From Leisingera methylohalidivorans DSM 14336 (GTDB lineage: Bacteria > Pseudomonadota > Alphaproteobacteria > Rhodobacterales > Rhodobacteraceae): 64,000 bases of DNA. Position numbers and translations under genes: made by a program. Numbering within the stretch: the stretch's first letter is position 1; each line of letters opens with the position of its first letter. The stretch spans positions 565,462 through 629,461 of the forward strand of contig NC_023135.1 of the NCBI RefSeq assembly GCF_000511355.1. The letters run 5' to 3'. This document shows, in pieces, positions 53,790-62,563 of the stretch. The notes below the pieces were generated by a model. It worked only from the letters and a program-made list of their open reading frames with translations. It was not told where the DNA came from and did no database searches.

Positions 53790-54644
53790 ATGGACCCGCG
53801 CACGCGCCCGTACCGATCGGTTTTGTATATCCCCGGCTCCAAGCCGCGTGCGCTGGAGAAGGCCAAGACCCTGCCGGTGGACGCGGTGATTTTTGACCTG
53901 GAAGACGCGGTGTCGGTGGATGAAAAACCCAATGCCCGCGCAACCTTGGCGCAGGCGCTGGAGGCGGGCGGCTTTGGTGCCCGGATGAAGATCGTACGGA
54001 TCAACGGGCTGGATACGGTCTGGGGCCGTGACGACGCGATCGCGGCGGCCCGGATGAATTGCGACGCTATTCTGCTGCCCAAGGTGAATGCGCCTGCGGA
54101 TCTGGACGCGCTGGCGGAAATCACCGGCGATATCCCGCTGTGGGCGATGATGGAAACCCCGCGGGGCATGCTGAATGCCGCCGCCATCGCTGCGCACCCC
54201 AAGCTGCAGGGCATGGTGATGGGCACCAATGACCTGGCCAAGGAGCTGCAGACCCGTTTCCGCCCCGACCGGCTGCCGATGATGGCCGGTCTGGGCCTGT
54301 GCCTGCTGGCCGCCAAGGCCGAAGGGCTGGTGATCGTCGATGGTGTCTATAACGCCTTCAAAGATGTCGAGGGCCTGGCAGCGGAATGCGCGCAGGGCCG
54401 CGACATGGGATTTGACGGCAAGACCCTGATCCACCCGGCGCAGGTGGAGGTGGCCAATGCCGCCTTTGCCCCGACGGAACGCGAGATCGAGACCGCCCGC
54501 CGCCAGATCGCCGCATTTGAAGAGGCACAGGCCGCAGGACAGGGTGTTGCCGTGGTCGATGGCAGGATAGTCGAGAACCTGCATGCGGCGACGGCGCGCG
54601 AAATCCTGGCAAAAGCGGATGCAATCGCCGCGCTTTCCGCATAG
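53790..54644 (+). CDS. mcl2: HpcH/HpaI-CitE family protein, probable (3S)-malyl-CoA thioesterase
   Basis: A 284-residue CitE-like protein. Motifs are YRSVLYIPGSKPRALEKA, the metal-binding DAVIFDLEDAVSVDEKPNAR, WAMMETPRGMLNA and GMVMGTNDLAKEL. In Rhodobacter sphaeroides a CitE homologue (Mcl2) hydrolyses (3S)-malyl-CoA and is encoded in this neighbourhood between mdh and sdh, near mesaconyl-CoA hydratase. That context drives the specific call; malyl-CoA lyase or citrate lyase beta are alternatives. ATG 53790 follows GGAGAG. First gene of an mcl2-nnrU-DUF1737-mch run. Confidence 0.82.
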   Translation: MDPRTRPYRSVLYIPGSKPRALEKAKTLPVDAVIFDLEDAVSVDEKPNARATLAQALEAGGFGARMKIVRINGLDTVWGRDDAIAAARMNCDAILLPKVNAPADLDALAEITGDIPLWAMMETPRGMLNAAAIAAHPKLQGMVMGTNDLAKELQTRFRPDRLPMMAGLGLCLLAAKAEGLVIVDGVYNAFKDVEGLAAECAQGRDMGFDGKTLIHPAQVEVANAAFAPTEREIETARRQIAAFEEAQAAGQGVAVVDGRIVENLHAATAREILAKADAIAALSA

Positions 54645-54678
54645 GTGTTAATCAGCTTAACATCTGAGAGGGGCTGAA

Positions 54679-55227
54679 ATGGCGCTTTTGATTCTGGGAC
54701 TTCTGCTGTGGTGGGGCGGCCACCTGTTCAAACGGCTGGCGCCGGAGGCGCGCGCCGCGATGGGCAATGGCGGCCGCGGCGCGGTGGCGCTGGTGCTGGT
54801 AGCGGGCGTGGTGCTGATGGTGCTGGGCTACCGCAGCACAGGGTTCATCCATGTCTGGGCGCCGCCGTCCTTCATGGTGCATATCAACAACCTGATGGTG
54901 CTGGTCGCGATTTACATGATGAGCCCGGCGCCGAAGAAAGGCGCGCTGCTGAATGGGATGCGCCATCCGATGCTGGCGGGCTTCAAGCTGTGGGCTGCGG
55001 CGCATCTTCTGGTCAACGGCGACCTCGCCTCGATCATCCTGTTCGGCGGGCTGCTGGCCTGGGCTGTTGCGGAAGTCATCGTGATCAACCGCACGGAACC
55101 GGCATGGCAGCCGCGGCCCAAAGGCTCCATCGCCAAGGATGCGATGTTCTTTGCCGCCTCAATTGTTCTGATGGGGGTGATCGGCTACGTCCACGGGATG
55201 ATCGGGCCGTCGCCCTTTCCAGGATAG
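54679..55227 (+). CDS. NnrU family membrane protein
   Basis: A 182-residue protein with five to six transmembrane segments. Features of NnrU are the start LILGLLLWWGGHLFKRLAPE, then STGFIHVWAPPSFMVHINNL and MRHPMLAGFKLWAAAHLLVN. NnrU was named from denitrification clusters in Rhodobacter, but its biochemical role is unknown. It lies 34 bases after mcl2 and 6 before the DUF1737 gene, in a carbon-metabolism operon. Confidence 0.9.
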   Translation: MALLILGLLLWWGGHLFKRLAPEARAAMGNGGRGAVALVLVAGVVLMVLGYRSTGFIHVWAPPSFMVHINNLMVLVAIYMMSPAPKKGALLNGMRHPMLAGFKLWAAAHLLVNGDLASIILFGGLLAWAVAEVIVINRTEPAWQPRPKGSIAKDAMFFAASIVLMGVIGYVHGMIGPSPFPG

Positions 55228-55233
55228 GATACC

Positions 55234-55437
55234 ATGAAACTCTACCGATTTTTGTCCGAGGACGACACCTCCGCCTTTTGCCACAAGGTGACCGATGCGC
55301 TGAACAAGGGCTGGGAGCTGCACGGCAGCCCGACCCAGACTTTTGACCCTGTGAAGGGGATCATGCGCTGCGGCCAGGCCGTGGTGAAGGAGGCGGACGG
55401 AACCTACACCCCTGAGACCAAACTGGGAGAACACTGA
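55234..55437 (+). CDS. DUF1737 domain protein
   Basis: A 67-residue soluble protein: MKLYRFLSEDDTSAFCHKVT, GWELHGSPTQTFDPVKGIM, CGQAVVKE. This is a whole DUF1737 domain, related to the C-terminal helper domains attached to some enzymes. It ends one base into the mch start (TGATGG), so it is coupled to mesaconyl-CoA hydratase and may be an accessory to it (inference). Confidence 0.88.
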   Translation: MKLYRFLSEDDTSAFCHKVTDALNKGWELHGSPTQTFDPVKGIMRCGQAVVKEADGTYTPETKLGEH

Positions 55438-56468
55438 TGGCCAAGACCAATCCGGGCCGGTTTTTCGAAGACTACACCGTCGGCGAGGTAATCCGCCACG
55501 CGGTGCCGCGCACGGTGTCGGGCGGCGAACGGGCGCTGTACCATGCGCTCTATCCAGCGCGCCATGCGCTCTATTCTTCGGATGAATTTGCCCGGGCCGC
55601 TGGTCTGCCCTCGGCGCCGCTGGATGATCTGGCGGCGTTCCATGTGGTGTTCGGCAAGACAGTGCCGGACATCTCGCTGAATGCGCTGGCGAATCTCGGC
55701 TATGCCGAAGGCCGCTGGCTGCTGCCGGTCTATCCCGGCGACACGCTGCGCTCCGAATCCGAGGTGATCGGGTTGAAGCAGAACTCCAACGGCAAGTCGG
55801 GCGTGGTCTATGTGCGCACCCGCGGGCTGAACCAGCGCGATGAATGCGTGATGGAATACGTGCGCTGGGTGATGGTGCGCAAGCGCGATCTTGACGCGCC
55901 CGCGCCCGAGACGGTGATCCCGGAGCTGAACAAGGTGATCCCGGCAGAGCAGCTGGTGATCCCGGCGGGGCTGCATTTCAGCAATTATGATTTCACCCTG
56001 GCCGGCGAGCCGCACCGCTGGGGCGATTACGCGGTGGGTGAGACCATCGACCATGTGGATGGCGTCACCATCGAGGAAGCCGAGCACATGCTGGCGACCC
56101 GCCTGTGGCAGAACACCGCCAAGGTGCATTTCGACAACACCGCGCGCCCCGATGGCACACGGCTGATCTATGGCGGCCATGTGATCTCGATGGCGCGGAC
56201 GCTGTCGTTCAACGGGCTTGCCAATGCGCAGATGATCGTGGGCCTGAATGGCGGTGCCCATGCCAACCCCTGCCTGTCCGGCCTGACCGTGCGGGCCTGG
56301 TCCGAAGTGCTGGACAAGGCTGACACGGACGCCCCCGGTGTCGGTGCGATCCGGCTGCGGCTGGTGGCGACCAAGGGCGGTGCGCCGTTTGAGCTGAAGG
56401 GCGAGGATGGCAAGTATCTGCCGGATGTGCTGCTGGATCTCGATTACTGGGCCTTGATGCCAAAGTAA
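55437..56468 (+). CDS. mch: Mesaconyl-CoA hydratase (beta-methylmalyl-CoA dehydratase)
   Basis: Hydrates mesaconyl-C1-CoA to beta-methylmalyl-CoA in the ethylmalonyl-CoA pathway. The 343-residue protein is a double hot-dog MaoC-like enzyme: N-terminal FFEDYTVGEVIRHAVPRTVS, middle FHVVFGKTVPDISLNALANL, second domain GDYAVGETIDHVDGVTIEEA. Length and context (mcl2 and sdh beside it) match the Rhodobacter enzyme. Generic MaoC dehydratase is the fallback. RBS GGGAG overlaps the end of DUF1737. Confidence 0.9.
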   Translation: MAKTNPGRFFEDYTVGEVIRHAVPRTVSGGERALYHALYPARHALYSSDEFARAAGLPSAPLDDLAAFHVVFGKTVPDISLNALANLGYAEGRWLLPVYPGDTLRSESEVIGLKQNSNGKSGVVYVRTRGLNQRDECVMEYVRWVMVRKRDLDAPAPETVIPELNKVIPAEQLVIPAGLHFSNYDFTLAGEPHRWGDYAVGETIDHVDGVTIEEAEHMLATRLWQNTAKVHFDNTARPDGTRLIYGGHVISMARTLSFNGLANAQMIVGLNGGAHANPCLSGLTVRAWSEVLDKADTDAPGVGAIRLRLVATKGGAPFELKGEDGKYLPDVLLDLDYWALMPK

Positions 56469-56473
56469 CGGGG

Positions 56474-56536
56474 AAGGGGGCGCTGCCCCCTCGCAGGCGC
56501 TGCCTGCTCACCCCCGGTGTATTTCTGACCAGAAGG
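56474..56536 (+). repeat. Intergenic repeat, degenerate copy E
   Basis: AGGGGGCGCTGCCCCCT hairpin, then GCAGGCGCTGCCTGC, then CACCCCCGGTGTATTTCTGACCAGAAGGA. The module order equals copy D, but the core carries several substitutions. It lies just after the mch stop and may serve as its terminator. Confidence 0.5.
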
Positions 56537-56606
56537 ACGCAGCGCCAGTATCGCGGCTGGCAGAAATGTGATGACCCGCCGCGGTATTGCTGCATAAGCT
56601 GGCGGC

Positions 56607-57308
56607 ATGCGGGTTTTGCAGCTTCTGGTTCTCTCCACGCTTTTCCTCTGGCCGCTGCGGACGGCGGCCTGCGATCTGGCATTGGTGCTGGCGGTGGATG
56701 TGTCCGGCTCGGTGGATGCCGATGAGTACCGGGTGCAGATGGACGGGCTGGCGGCGGGGCTGCGCGACGGGGTTGTGTCCGAGGCGCTGGTCAAGGCGCG
56801 GGCGCACGTGCTTTTGGTGCAATGGTCGGGTGCGTCCCGGCAGGAGGTGACTCTGCCTTGGGCGCCTGTCCGCCGTTTCGCCGATGTGGAAGCACTTGCC
56901 CGGCAAATCGAACAGGCGCCGCGGCCCTGGCGCAATTATTCCACCGCAGTGGGCGAGGCGCTGTTGCTGGCGCTGGACCAGTTCGCCGCGGTTCCGGACT
57001 GCAGGCGCAGGGTGATCGACATCTCCGGCGACGGGTTTTCCAACGAAGGCGTCGAGCCGCGCGCGGCGCATGGGGCGCTGGCAGCCCTAGGGGTGACCGT
57101 GAATGCCATCGCCATCGAACAGAGCGAACCGGACCTGACGGCCTATTTCTATGAAAATGTGATCCGCGGCGACGGGGCCTTTGTGGTCACAGCTGCCAGC
57201 TTTGACGACTACCCCGCACGGATCCGCAAAAAGCTGGTGCGGGAGGTCGCAAGGCAGACAGCAGCGCTGCCGCCCGAGGCAGACGGGAGGGTGCAGCCTT
57301 TGCAGTGA
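56607..57308 (+). CDS. DUF1194 exported von Willebrand factor A-like protein
   Basis: A 233-residue protein with signal peptide (LLVLSTLFLWPLRTAACD). A vWA fold follows, with a MIDAS start LVLAVDVSGSVDADEYR (Asp31, Ser33, Ser35), the later threonine region NYSTAVGEALLLAL and RRVIDISGDGFSNEG. It is the DUF1194 family of Rhizobiales and Rhodobacterales, function unknown, probably a metal-dependent protein-binding domain in the periplasm. It stands alone before the sdh operon. Confidence 0.88.
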   Translation: MRVLQLLVLSTLFLWPLRTAACDLALVLAVDVSGSVDADEYRVQMDGLAAGLRDGVVSEALVKARAHVLLVQWSGASRQEVTLPWAPVRRFADVEALARQIEQAPRPWRNYSTAVGEALLLALDQFAAVPDCRRRVIDISGDGFSNEGVEPRAAHGALAALGVTVNAIAIEQSEPDLTAYFYENVIRGDGAFVVTAASFDDYPARIRKKLVREVARQTAALPPEADGRVQPLQ

Positions 57309-57354
57309 TTTGCAGATTGCCTTGTGATTCTGCAAAAAATTTCCAATCCGCGGA

Positions 57355-57388
57355 TTTGTGATCACTAATTATTTGCTGTGATCACAAG
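57355..57388 (+). promoter_or_regulatory. Paired GTGATCAC palindromes upstream of sdhC
   Basis: TTTGTGATCAC and GTGATCACAAG with centres 20 bases apart (57361.5 and 57381.5), matching the pair upstream of sucC. The near edge is about 117 bases before the sdhC start. A weaker third element, TTGTGATTCTGCAA, lies at 57322-57335. TTTAACACTT follows at 57429-57438, as in the suc promoter. Confidence 0.7.
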
Positions 57389-57502
57389 TCGTGGCCTTTT
57401 AGCGCCAACAGAGCAATTTCACGTGGTTTTTAACACTTCCTCCGGGTGACACGCCGTAAAAATCGGCTAAAACGTCGTCAGCCAACCTGAAAAGGAGCCA
57501 TC

Positions 57503-57886
57503 ATGGCCGATGTCAATCGGGGCAACCGCCCGCTTTCGCCGCATTTGCAGGTCTACCGGCCGCAGCTGACCTCTGTGACGTCGATCCTGACGCGGATCAC
57601 CGGCAACGCGCTGATCGTCTCGGCGCTGCTGATTGCCTGGTGGTTCCTGGCCGCTGCTACCTCGCCTGAATATTTTGCCACCGCCAACGGCGTGCTGACC
57701 AGCTGGTTCGGCGACCTGGTGATGACCCTGTCGGCACTGGGGCTGTGGTATCACACGCTGGCGGGCATCCGGCACCTGATCTGGGACAATGGCTACATGC
57801 TGGAACTGGATCAGGCCGAGAAGCTGGGCTGGTTTGTGATCACGGGTTCGGCAGTTCTGACCGTTCTGACCATTATCATCGTCTAA
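57503..57886 (+). CDS. sdhC: Succinate dehydrogenase cytochrome b556 subunit
   Basis: A 127-residue membrane anchor of complex II. It has RPLSPHLQVYRPQLTSVTSI with the conserved quinone-site serine/arginine region, three transmembrane helices and the heme-ligand histidine in YHTLAGIRHLIWD. Strong RBS AAAGGAG. First gene of sdhCDAB, preceded by the paired palindromes. Confidence 0.95.
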   Translation: MADVNRGNRPLSPHLQVYRPQLTSVTSILTRITGNALIVSALLIAWWFLAAATSPEYFATANGVLTSWFGDLVMTLSALGLWYHTLAGIRHLIWDNGYMLELDQAEKLGWFVITGSAVLTVLTIIIV

Positions 57887-57903
57887 GCTGGGGACATAAC
57901 GCG

Positions 57904-58275
57904 ATGCGATATCTGACTGACCGCAAGCGCGCCGTAGGCATGGGCGCTGCAAAATCCGGAACCAGCCACCACTGGTCGATGCAGGTGAGCTCGATTGCTC
58001 TCCTGATCCTGGTGCCGCTGTTTGTCTTCACCTTCGGCCCGGCGCTGGGCGGATCCTATGAAGAGATCACCGCCTATTATGCGCGTCCCTTCCCGGCACT
58101 TGTGGCGGCGCTGACGATCTGGGTCGGCATGATGCACTTTAAATCCGGCGCCCAGATCATGATCGAGGATTACGTTCACGGCGTCAAAGGCCGCCTGACG
58201 ATTATCCTGGTCAACTGCCTGTCCTATGCTGTCGCCGCGACCAGCGCCTATGCGCTGATCCGCCTGGCCCTGTAA
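57904..58275 (+). CDS. sdhD: Succinate dehydrogenase hydrophobic membrane anchor subunit
   Basis: A 123-residue three-helix anchor. It has [20 protein letters not shown] at the N terminus and [18 protein letters not shown], which carries the second heme/quinone-site residues (HxxxGxxxxxxDY pattern). ATG 57904 lies 18 bases after sdhC; an upstream in-frame extension overlaps sdhC and is not needed. Confidence 0.94.
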   Translation: MRYLTDRKRAVGMGAAKSGTSHHWSMQVSSIALLILVPLFVFTFGPALGGSYEEITAYYARPFPALVAALTIWVGMMHFKSGAQIMIEDYVHGVKGRLTIILVNCLSYAVAATSAYALIRLAL

Positions 58276-58294
58276 CTCCCCGAGGTTTCCATCA

Positions 58295-60100
58295 ATGGCT
58301 GCTTACGAATACGAAACACATGAATATGACGTGGTCGTGGTTGGCGCCGGCGGGGCTGGCCTCCGCGCGACGCTGGGCATGGCCGAGCAGGGCCTGCGCA
58401 CTGCCTGCGTGACCAAAGTGTTCCCGACCCGTTCCCACACCGTGGCGGCGCAGGGCGGTATTGCCGCCAGCTTGGGCAACATGGGGCCGGACAGCTGGCA
58501 GTGGCATATGTATGACACTGTCAAGGGCTCGGACTGGCTGGGCGACACCGACGCGATGGAATACCTGGCGCGCGAAGCCCCCAAAGCGGTCTATGAGCTG
58601 GAGCATTACGGTGTGCCGTTCAGCCGGACCGAAGAGGGCAAGATCTACCAGCGCCCGTTCGGCGGCCACACCACCGAGTTCGGCGAAGGCCCGCCGGTGC
58701 AGCGCACCTGCGCCGCCGCCGACCGCACCGGCCACGCGATCCTGCACACGCTGTATGGCCAGAGCCTCAAGAACAACGCGGAATTCTACATCGAGTATTT
58801 CGCCATCGACCTGATCATGTCCGAGGACGGGCAGTGCCAGGGCGTGGTCTGCTGGAAGCTGGATGACGGCACCATGCATGTCTTCAACGCCAAGATGGTG
58901 GTGCTGGCGACCGGCGGTTACGGCCGCGCCTATTTCTCGGCGACCTCGGCGCATACCTGCACCGGCGACGGCGGCGGCATGGTGGCGCGCGCAGGCCTGG
59001 CGCTGCAGGACATGGAGTTCGTGCAATTCCACCCGACCGGCATCTACGGTTCCGGCTGCCTGATCACCGAAGGCGCGCGGGGTGAGGGCGGCTACCTCAC
59101 CAACTCCGAAGGCGAACGCTTCATGGAGCGCTACGCGCCCCAGTACAAAGACCTGGCGCCGCGCGACTATGTCAGCCGCTCGATGACCATGGAAATCCGC
59201 GAAGGCCGCGGTGTGGGGGCCGAGGGCGACCACATCCACCTGAACCTCAACCACCTGCCGGCCGAGGCGCTGGCGGAACGGCTGCCGGGCATTTCCGAGT
59301 CGGCCAAGATCTTTGCCGGTGTGGATGTCACCAAGGAGCCGATCCCGGTTCTGCCCACCGTGCACTACAACATGGGCGGCATCCCGACCAACTATTGGGG
59401 CGAGGTGCTGAACCCGACGGATGAGGATCCGACCGGTGTTGTGCCGGGTCTGATGGCGGTGGGCGAGGCGGGCTGCGCCTCGGTGCATGGCGCCAACCGT
59501 CTGGGTTCCAACTCGCTGATCGACCTGGTGGTCTTCGGCCGCGCCTCGGCCATCCGCGCAGGCAAGGTTGTGGATCCAGAGGCGGCCAACCCGGTGCTGA
59601 ACACGGCATCCGTGGACAAGGCGTTTGACCGCTTTGACAGCCTGCGCAATGCCAAGGGCGGCATCCCGACCGCGGATCTGCGGCTGGAGATGCAGCGCAC
59701 CATGCAGGCGGATGCGGCGGTGTTCCGCACCGACAAGACCCTGAAAGAGGGTCTCGGGAAGATGACCGCCATCGCGGCCAAGCTGGACGACCTGGCGGTG
59801 ACCGATCGGTCGCTGGTGTGGAACTCCGACCTGATGGAGACACTGGAGCTGACCAATCTGATGCCCAACGCGCTGGCCACCATCGTGGGCGCAGAGGCCC
59901 GCAAGGAAAGCCGCGGCGCCCATGCGCATGAGGATTACGCAACCCGAGACGACGAGAACTGGCGCGTGCACACCGTGTCCCGTGTCGAGGGTAACGAGGT
60001 GCAGCTCAGTTACCGCCCGGTGATCACCGACCCGCTGTCGACCGAAGACGAAGGCGGCATCAGCCTCAAGAAAATCGCGCCCAAGGCGCGGACGTTCTAA
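58295..60100 (+). CDS. sdhA: Succinate dehydrogenase flavoprotein subunit
   Basis: Catalytic subunit oxidising succinate to fumarate. The 601-residue protein has [20 protein letters not shown], the covalent-FAD histidine in [15 protein letters not shown] (His48), the active-site [20 protein letters not shown] and the late [20 protein letters not shown]. Length is standard. It lies 19 bases after sdhD. Confidence 0.98.
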   Translation: MAAYEYETHEYDVVVVGAGGAGLRATLGMAEQGLRTACVTKVFPTRSHTVAAQGGIAASLGNMGPDSWQWHMYDTVKGSDWLGDTDAMEYLAREAPKAVYELEHYGVPFSRTEEGKIYQRPFGGHTTEFGEGPPVQRTCAAADRTGHAILHTLYGQSLKNNAEFYIEYFAIDLIMSEDGQCQGVVCWKLDDGTMHVFNAKMVVLATGGYGRAYFSATSAHTCTGDGGGMVARAGLALQDMEFVQFHPTGIYGSGCLITEGARGEGGYLTNSEGERFMERYAPQYKDLAPRDYVSRSMTMEIREGRGVGAEGDHIHLNLNHLPAEALAERLPGISESAKIFAGVDVTKEPIPVLPTVHYNMGGIPTNYWGEVLNPTDEDPTGVVPGLMAVGEAGCASVHGANRLGSNSLIDLVVFGRASAIRAGKVVDPEAANPVLNTASVDKAFDRFDSLRNAKGGIPTADLRLEMQRTMQADAAVFRTDKTLKEGLGKMTAIAAKLDDLAVTDRSLVWNSDLMETLELTNLMPNALATIVGAEARKESRGAHAHEDYATRDDENWRVHTVSRVEGNEVQLSYRPVITDPLSTEDEGGISLKKIAPKARTF

Positions 60101-60111
60101 GGAGACAGATT

Positions 60112-60891
60112 ATGGTACAATTCAGCCTCCCCAAGAACTCGCGCATGACCACCGGCAAAACCTGGCCCAAGCCGGAGGGCGCCGCCAATGTGCGCAAGTT
60201 CAAGATCTACCGCTGGAACCCGGACGACGGCGAGAACCCGCGTGTCGATACATATTTCCTGGATATGGACACCTGCGGGCCGATGGTGCTGGACGCGCTG
60301 ATCAAGATCAAGAACGAGATTGATCCGACCCTGACCTTCCGCCGCTCCTGCCGCGAAGGCATCTGCGGGTCCTGCGCAATGAACATCGACGGCATCAACA
60401 CGCTGGCCTGTATCTATGGCATGGACGAGATCAAGGGCGATGTGGCGATCTACCCGCTGCCGCATATGCCGGTGATCAAGGACCTGATCCCGGATCTGAC
60501 GCATTTCTATGCTCAGCATGCGTCGATCATGCCCTGGCTGGAAACCAAGACCAACCGCCCCGCGAAAGAGTGGAAGCAGTCGATCGAGGACCGCAAGAAA
60601 CTGGACGGGCTATATGAATGCGTGATGTGCGCCAGCTGCTCGACCTCCTGTCCCAGCTACTGGTGGAACGGCGACCGCTACCTTGGCCCCGCCGCATTGC
60701 TGCACGCCTACCGCTGGATCATCGACAGCCGCGACGAGGCCACGCCGGAACGGCTGGATCAGCTGGAAGATCCGTTCAAGCTCTACCGCTGCCACACCAT
60801 CATGAACTGCGCCAAGACCTGCCCCAAGGGTTTGAACCCGGCCAAGGCGATTTCACATATCAAGCAAATGATGGTCGAGCGCAGCGTTTGA
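60112..60891 (+). CDS. sdhB: Succinate dehydrogenase iron-sulfur subunit
   Basis: Electron-relay subunit with three clusters. The 259-residue protein has the [2Fe-2S] motif [15 protein letters not shown] with a later LACI cysteine, the [4Fe-4S] motif [17 protein letters not shown], and the [3Fe-4S]/[4Fe-4S] motif [17 protein letters not shown]. Last gene of the operon, 11 bases after sdhA, followed by a strong terminator. Confidence 0.98.
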   Translation: MVQFSLPKNSRMTTGKTWPKPEGAANVRKFKIYRWNPDDGENPRVDTYFLDMDTCGPMVLDALIKIKNEIDPTLTFRRSCREGICGSCAMNIDGINTLACIYGMDEIKGDVAIYPLPHMPVIKDLIPDLTHFYAQHASIMPWLETKTNRPAKEWKQSIEDRKKLDGLYECVMCASCSTSCPSYWWNGDRYLGPAALLHAYRWIIDSRDEATPERLDQLEDPFKLYRCHTIMNCAKTCPKGLNPAKAISHIKQMMVERSV

Positions 60892-60948
60892 TGCGAAGCA
60901 AGCCTGATCCGCAAGGATCCGCTGCCCGGCAGCGATGAAAATTGCACC

Positions 60949-60985
60949 GCCCCCGGTTTCCTGCGAAACCGGGGGCATTGTTTTT
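60949..60985 (+). terminator. Rho-independent terminator of sdhCDAB
   Basis: GCCCCCGGTTTC / GAAACCGGGGGC, 12-base perfect arms with a 4-base loop, 57 bases after the sdhB stop and followed by ATTGTTTTT. Confidence 0.9.
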
Positions 60986-61010
60986 CCCCAAGCAGGCGGC
61001 GGGCACAGTT

Positions 61011-61280
61011 ATGAAAACCATCTTTCCGGCCATTGCGGCCCTAAGCCTTCTTTCAGGCTGCCTGTCGGCGGCGGACAATGACCGCTTGGGGGCACAGCTT
61101 GCTGCCATCGATGCCCGCATCCCCGGTTGTATCGAAGCGGCTGGCATCACCGGTCAGTACCGGGTGCGGACTGAATTCCTCGGCCATGGCGCCGGGGCGA
61201 CAGTCTTGCGGACCGTGCAGGCCGGGCCAAACGTGACAGACGGGCAGGCCGCGCAGGCAACCTCCTGCATCAACACCTGA
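61011..61280 (+). CDS. Small predicted lipoprotein
   Basis: An 89-residue protein with signal peptide and lipobox (IAALSLLSGC, lipidated Cys17), then LGAQLAAIDARIPGC and a short C-terminal domain with two more cysteines. No family recognised. ATG 61011 was chosen because it starts a proper signal peptide; the longer frame crosses the sdh terminator. Confidence 0.72.
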   Translation: MKTIFPAIAALSLLSGCLSAADNDRLGAQLAAIDARIPGCIEAAGITGQYRVRTEFLGHGAGATVLRTVQAGPNVTDGQAAQATSCINT

Positions 61281-61325
61281 CGTAAACCGGTTGAGTTGCG
61301 GTGGCAGCCGCTATAGGCTGCCGTG

Positions 61326-62036
61326 ATGCAACCTCATGTTTTTGCCATTCTTTTAGCCGGGTTTGCCGGTCTCGCTATGCCGCTGGGCGGGTTCCTTGCC
61401 TGGTGCGAGCATATCCGCAACCCGATGCTCCGGGACCAGGTGCTGCACACCGTCGGGGCCTTTGGCGGCGGGGCGCTGGCCTCTGCGGTGGCGCTGGTGC
61501 TGGTGCCGGAAGCGGCGGAGGCCCTGCCGCCGGTGCTTGCCGTTGTGTTGTTTGCAGCGGGCGGGGGGGTGTTCTACGCGGCAGATGCCATGTTGCAAAA
61601 GCACGGCGGCAGCGGGGCGCTGCTGCTGGCGATGCTGCTGGATTTCCTGCCCGAGGCGATGGCGCTGGGGGCGATGCTGGTGGCGGATGCTGCCACTGCC
61701 AGGCTGCTGGCACTGATGATCTTTCTGCAAAACCTGCCCGAGGGCTTTGCCGCCTTCCGCGAGATCTGGCGCGGCAGCAGCCCGGCCTGGCATGTGCTGC
61801 TGGCCTTTCTGGGACTGGCCGCACTGGGGCCGGTCTGCGCGCTGGCAGGGCTCGTCTGGCTGGCCGACGCCCGCGCAGCACTGGGGGCGATCATGATTTT
61901 TGCCGCCGGCGGGATTCTCTATCTGCTGTTTCAGGATATTGCGCCCAAGGCCCATTCCAGCCGCAGCAGCGTGCCGGCGCTGGGTGCGGTTGCGGGTTTT
62001 GCGCTGGGGCTGGCCGGGGACCTTCTGACCGGCTGA
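61326..62036 (+). CDS. ZIP-like metal transporter family membrane protein
   Basis: A 236-residue protein with seven to eight hydrophobic segments. The helix pair MLLDFLPEAMALGAMLVADA and IFLQNLPEGFAAFREIW repeat the ZIP signature of a helix with (H/D)xLPE followed by a second NxPEG. The metal-binding histidines of classical ZIPs are partly replaced (LLDFLPEAMALG), so metal specificity is uncertain. Starts at ATG 61326; GTG 61323 directly before it is possible. Confidence 0.8.
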   Translation: MQPHVFAILLAGFAGLAMPLGGFLAWCEHIRNPMLRDQVLHTVGAFGGGALASAVALVLVPEAAEALPPVLAVVLFAAGGGVFYAADAMLQKHGGSGALLLAMLLDFLPEAMALGAMLVADAATARLLALMIFLQNLPEGFAAFREIWRGSSPAWHVLLAFLGLAALGPVCALAGLVWLADARAALGAIMIFAAGGILYLLFQDIAPKAHSSRSSVPALGAVAGFALGLAGDLLTG

Positions 62037-62165
62037 GGCTGGCCGGCGGGGTTTGCAATGCAGTTCCTGCATGACGCCCTTGCACAATCAACTGCTGCAG
62101 CGGACTTGGCCAGCGCTTATCTTTCTGCGCAAGGGAGGCTCGTGCCAGACTATGGAGGCAACCCG

Positions 62166-62318
62166 ATGGACCCCGTGAAACCGAAAAAGAGACAGGCTGC
62201 ACAAGACGCGCTGGACGCATTGGAGCAAGCCTTTGCCTATTCCGCCCCGGAACCGCTGCCGGCGGGCAAGCAGGCTGATCCCGGCGCATGGCTGATCGAA
62301 TACTACCAGGCGTCCTGA
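62166..62318 (+). CDS. Small hypothetical protein (50 aa)
   Basis: A 50-residue soluble protein (KPKKRQAAQDALDALEQAFA, ending GAWLIEYYQAS). ATG 62166 has GGAGG 7 bases upstream; the frame opens earlier but without an RBS. No family recognised. It lies between the ZIP-like gene and another tiny gene on the same strand. Confidence 0.62.
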   Translation: MDPVKPKKRQAAQDALDALEQAFAYSAPEPLPAGKQADPGAWLIEYYQAS

Positions 62319-62365
62319 GAACCCTGGCGGTTGAGGCTGCGGCTGCTGCAGCGTAGACAGGGGCC

Positions 62366-62563
62366 ATGCCCCTGTTACTGCTGCTTCTCCTTGCCGCTGT
62401 GTTCGGCTATTTCCTGTGGCGCCGCAGTGCCACCGGCCTGACTCGCAATTGCCGCTGGCGCCAGCAGCGCACCAAGGGGCAATGGCACTGCAGCCATTGC
62501 GGCGCGGTTGCGCCGGGCGGTAAGGCGCCGCGCATCTGCCGCAATCCGCAACGCAAGCCCTGA
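62366..62563 (+). CDS. Small membrane-anchored zinc-ribbon-like protein (65 aa)
   Basis: A leading hydrophobic helix (PLLLLLLLAAVFGYFLW) is followed by a basic stretch and a half-ribbon (GQWHCSHCGAVAPGG, then a lone RICRN cysteine). Such tiny anchored ribbons are common in Rhodobacterales. It has only a weak RBS (CAGGGG). Function unknown. Confidence 0.6.
   Translation: MPLLLLLLLAAVFGYFLWRRSATGLTRNCRWRQQRTKGQWHCSHCGAVAPGGKAPRICRNPQRKP

Noticed and set aside
57835..57846. TTTGTGATCACG inside sdhC as a further operator copy
   Set aside because: It encodes Phe-Val-Ile-Thr in the conserved sdhC frame and is single, not paired. Codon use explains it.
58292..59971. 559-residue minus-strand frame opposite sdhA
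   Set aside because: Antisense shadow of a clearly conserved gene; no RBS and a low-complexity product.
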